Shown piece after piece: positions 61,781-64,000 of a DNA stretch of 64,000 nucleotides. Under the pieces are notes generated by a model. It saw only the letters and a list, made by a program, of their open reading frames with translations. It was not told the DNA's origin and did not search any database. Position numbers and translations under genes: made by a program. The DNA is from Bradyrhizobium acaciae (GTDB taxonomy: Bacteria; Pseudomonadota; Alphaproteobacteria; Rhizobiales; Xanthobacteraceae), in assembly GCF_020889785.1 (NCBI RefSeq), contig NZ_JACMYK010000013.1, forward strand, positions 1 through 64,000, given 5' to 3'. Position 1 is the first letter of the stretch; the number at the start of each line of letters is the position of its first letter.

Positions 61781-64000
61781 ATGATAGAGAATATCCTGAC
61801 AATTCGCGAAGTGGCCGATCTCCTCAAGATGAATGAGAAGACGGTCTATAAGCTGGCGGCCGACGGGAAGATTCCAGGCGGCGTGAAGGTTGGCGGCTCA
61901 TGGCGCTTTGACCGCACCACCCTCACCAAATGGATCGAAAAGGGTCAGGCTCCAGCCAATGACCCTGCTCCCGCCCCGAGCGCAGGCAGCACGAGACCAC
62001 CCGAGACCCTTGCCTCTGCTTACTACTCGCCACAACAGGCGACGTTTTTCGCGCACCGCCTGACGCTTGAGGGAGTTGGAGAGGACGCCCTAACGCAATC
62101 TCTCTCGACAGCGCGCGTTCAGATGAACCCGCATCAAGTGGATGCAGCCCTTTTTGCACTTTCATCGCCGCTGTCTAAAGGTGTGTTGCTTGCGGATGAG
62201 GTCGGACTCGGAAAGACGATCGAGGCGAGCCTTGTTATCGCGCAGCGTTGGGCCGAGCGTCATCGCCGTATTCTCCTCATTGTGCCGGCTTCGTTGCGCA
62301 AACAATGGAGCCAAGAGCTGCACGAGAAGTTCTCGCTGCCCTCCGTCATCGTCGAGAGCAAGACCTACAAGGACGCGCGCAAGGCCGGTGTCGCCCGCCC
62401 CTTCGATCATACAGATAAGGTTGTCATCACTTCGTACGAATTCGCCGCCCTCAAGGCCGACGACATCAAGCGTGGGTCGTGGGATTTGGTAGTGTTCGAC
62501 GAAGCGCACCGGCTTCGCAACGTCTATCGTAAAGAGGGAGCAAACCGCGCAAAAAGCTTGCGCGATGCAACACGCGGCTTTTTCAAGATTCTTCTGACGG
62601 CGACTCCGCTGCAAAACTCGTTGATGGAACTTTACGGCCTCGTTTCCGTGGTGGATGAAAGTCACTTCGGAGATGAAGCTTCCTTCCGCTCCCAATTTGT
62701 CGCGGGTGCTGGCGCCAAGAACGGCCTTGTATTTCTCCGCAAGCGGCTTGAATCAATCTGCAAACGCACGCTGCGTCGCCAAGTGCAGCAAGCGGGCCAC
62801 ATCCGCTACACCGAGCGCCGACCTTGGACGGTGCAGTTCGAGCCGTCCCCCGCTGAAATGGACCTGTACACGGCCGTTTCAAACTATCTGCAGCGGACCG
62901 ATACGATCGCGTTTGGAAGCAAACCGAACCAGTTAGTTACGATGGTCGTACGCAAGATCCTCGGCTCATCAACCTTTGCAGTGTCCGAAACGCTGACAAA
63001 GATCATCGACCGCTTAAAGGAAATGCGTCCGGTCGGGATTGACGCCGTCGACGACTATGATGTGGTTGATGAAGAAGCCGAGGAGATTGAGGACGCCGAC
63101 GGATCGAGCGCCGGAGAAGTAGAGCCGGCAGTCGATCGCAAAAAGCTCGAATCCGAGATTGCCGAGCTTGAAGGCTATCGAGACCTGGCACGCACCATAG
63201 GCCAAAATGCTAAAGGCATCGAATTGGTGAGAGCCCTACCGGGGGTCCTTAACGAGATTGAAGCGAAAGGCGGGCAGCGGAAGGCTGTCATTTTCACGGA
63301 ATCGGTGCGAACCCAAAATTATCTCGCCGAGCTTCTTGCCTCCAATGGTTACAAAAATGACATTGTCCTCTTGAACGGCCAGAACAACGATCCCGACAGC
63401 AAGGCGCTTTACGAGGACTGGCTTGCCAAGCACAAGGGTAGCGACGCTGTTTCCGGATCGAAAACGGCGGATATGAAGGCCGCCATTGTCGAAGGTTTCC
63501 GCGATCACCGTAGCATTCTCATCGCAACGGAATCGGGTGCCGAGGGCATCAACCTGCAATTCTGCTCGTTGCTGGTGAACTTCGACCTGCCGTGGAATCC
63601 GCAGCGCGTAGAGCAGCGCATCGGGCGCTGCCATCGCTATGGCCAAAAAATCGACGTAACCGTCGTCAACTTCCTGAACCTCAAAAACCACGCGGAACGC
63701 CGCGTGCACCAGCTTCTCGACCTGAAATTTAATTTGTTTAAGGGCGTATTTGGCGCAAGTGATGAAGTGCTCGGGGTAATCGAACGCGGCGTCGACATTG
63801 AGCGCCGCATTTTTGAAATCGTGCAGCGAGCCCGCAGCGAGGCTCAGATCGACGCCGAATTCGACGCCCTTCAGGACGAGCTGCAATCACAGATAAGCGA
63901 GCAAGTCATTGATGCCCGCAAGCGCCTTATGGAATCGGTCGATGAAAGAGTGATCGATCGCTTGCAGACGCGAGGTAAAGAGATCGATCGGCGCCTTTCA
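61781..64000 (+). CDS. HTH-SNF2 helicase fusion, 3' end outside window
   Basis: A frame of 740 codons open to the window end. Residues 1-60 are a MerR/excisionase-type helix-turn-helix (TIREVADLLKMNEKTVYKLAADGKIPG, VGGSWRFDRTTLTKWIEKG). A short linker precedes an SNF2/RapA-type helicase: Q-like MNPHQVDAALFAL, motif I LLADEVGLGKTIEA (about 145), II LVVFDEAHRLRN (DEAH), III LLTATPLQNSLMELYGLV, and V-VI ESGAEGINLQFCSLLVNFDLPWNPQRVEQRIGRCHRYGQ. It resembles helicases of DISARM-like and related defence loci, but no partner methylase is visible in the window. The HTH fusion may target a specific DNA site. Confidence 0.8.
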   Translation, partial: MIENILTIREVADLLKMNEKTVYKLAADGKIPGGVKVGGSWRFDRTTLTKWIEKGQAPANDPAPAPSAGSTRPPETLASAYYSPQQATFFAHRLTLEGVGEDALTQSLSTARVQMNPHQVDAALFALSSPLSKGVLLADEVGLGKTIEASLVIAQRWAERHRRILLIVPASLRKQWSQELHEKFSLPSVIVESKTYKDARKAGVARPFDHTDKVVITSYEFAALKADDIKRGSWDLVVFDEAHRLRNVYRKEGANRAKSLRDATRGFFKILLTATPLQNSLMELYGLVSVVDESHFGDEASFRSQFVAGAGAKNGLVFLRKRLESICKRTLRRQVQQAGHIRYTERRPWTVQFEPSPAEMDLYTAVSNYLQRTDTIAFGSKPNQLVTMVVRKILGSSTFAVSETLTKIIDRLKEMRPVGIDAVDDYDVVDEEAEEIEDADGSSAGEVEPAVDRKKLESEIAELEGYRDLARTIGQNAKGIELVRALPGVLNEIEAKGGQRKAVIFTESVRTQNYLAELLASNGYKNDIVLLNGQNNDPDSKALYEDWLAKHKGSDAVSGSKTADMKAAIVEGFRDHRSILIATESGAEGINLQFCSLLVNFDLPWNPQRVEQRIGRCHRYGQKIDVTVVNFLNLKNHAERRVHQLLDLKFNLFKGVFGASDEVLGVIERGVDIERRIFEIVQRARSEAQIDAEFDALQDELQSQISEQVIDARKRLMESVDERVIDRLQTRGKEIDRRLS

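Noticed and set aside
1..64000. CRISPR arrays, rRNA genes and intact insertion sequences
   Set aside because: No regularly spaced short repeats, no rRNA-like stretch and no recognisable transposase with ends were found.

Overview
The window reads as alphaproteobacterial DNA, most probably Bradyrhizobium or a close relative. It has high-GC coding bias, Bradyrhizobium-style intergenic hairpin repeats (1066-1250 and 10679-10780), a two-adaptor RND efflux operon beside a divergent TetR gene that resembles the B. diazoefficiens frrA locus, and a GTTC-N7-GTTC type LexA box. It has two parts: an ordinary chromosome-like segment (1 to about 19.2 kb) and an accessory, plasmid- or ICE-like segment (about 19.7 kb to the window end).

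Chromosomal part. A 5'-truncated beta-ketoacyl-ACP synthase (1-1050) is followed by a divergent TetR/MFS pair around a 19-bp inverted repeat. Next comes a minus-strand operon (9821 to 3607): a HisKA_2 kinase-like protein, two membrane-fusion proteins and an RND pump whose gene has a 1-nt frameshift near its 3' end. A plus-strand TetR (10029-10676) sits beside it. The operator-like palindrome upstream of the efflux operon recurs, as an identical 23-bp block in inverted orientation, upstream of a tightly packed plus-strand operon (12230-16828). That operon holds three small membrane or hypothetical proteins, a PepSY-like secreted protein, a patatin phospholipase, an acetoacetate decarboxylase-family protein and a 3-hydroxybutyrate dehydrogenase. 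One TetR therefore probably coordinates efflux with lipid or ketone-body metabolism. A GH13 trehalose synthase-like enzyme ends this part.

Accessory part. From 19.7 to 25.6 kb lie orphan genes, including a DUF4407 coiled-coil membrane protein and a small protein with 'HR..GPA' repeats. A mobilisation module follows (relaxase, MobC-like protein, hairpin-rich candidate oriT, VirD4/TraG-like coupling protein), but no type IV secretion channel genes are present. A plasmid-type maintenance block comes next: DUF736, two ArdC/PolyVal-type zincins, a large ParB and DUF2958. From 35.0 to 48.9 kb is the least familiar content: (i) a GHKL ATPase convergent with a translationally coupled STAS-like/unknown/DUF4417-type operon; (ii) a four-gene operon encoding an HExxH protein, a VWA protein and two very large coiled-coil/SH3 or glycine-rich membrane proteins; (iii) a divergent 684-aa protein made of about 16 'HR..GPA' repeats. 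From 49 to 59 kb are a short tyrosine recombinase, an XRE regulator, an SRAP protein, a CoiA-like nuclease, a PD-(D/E)XK/HEPN gene pair and a complete imuA-imuB-dnaE2 mutasome cassette behind a LexA box. The window closes with a frameshifted RloC/PrrC-like zinc-hook ATPase, divergent from an HTH-SNF2 helicase fusion that runs off the edge. These two look like the start of a defence island.

All functions are inferred from translated sequence by recognition; no database search was run.
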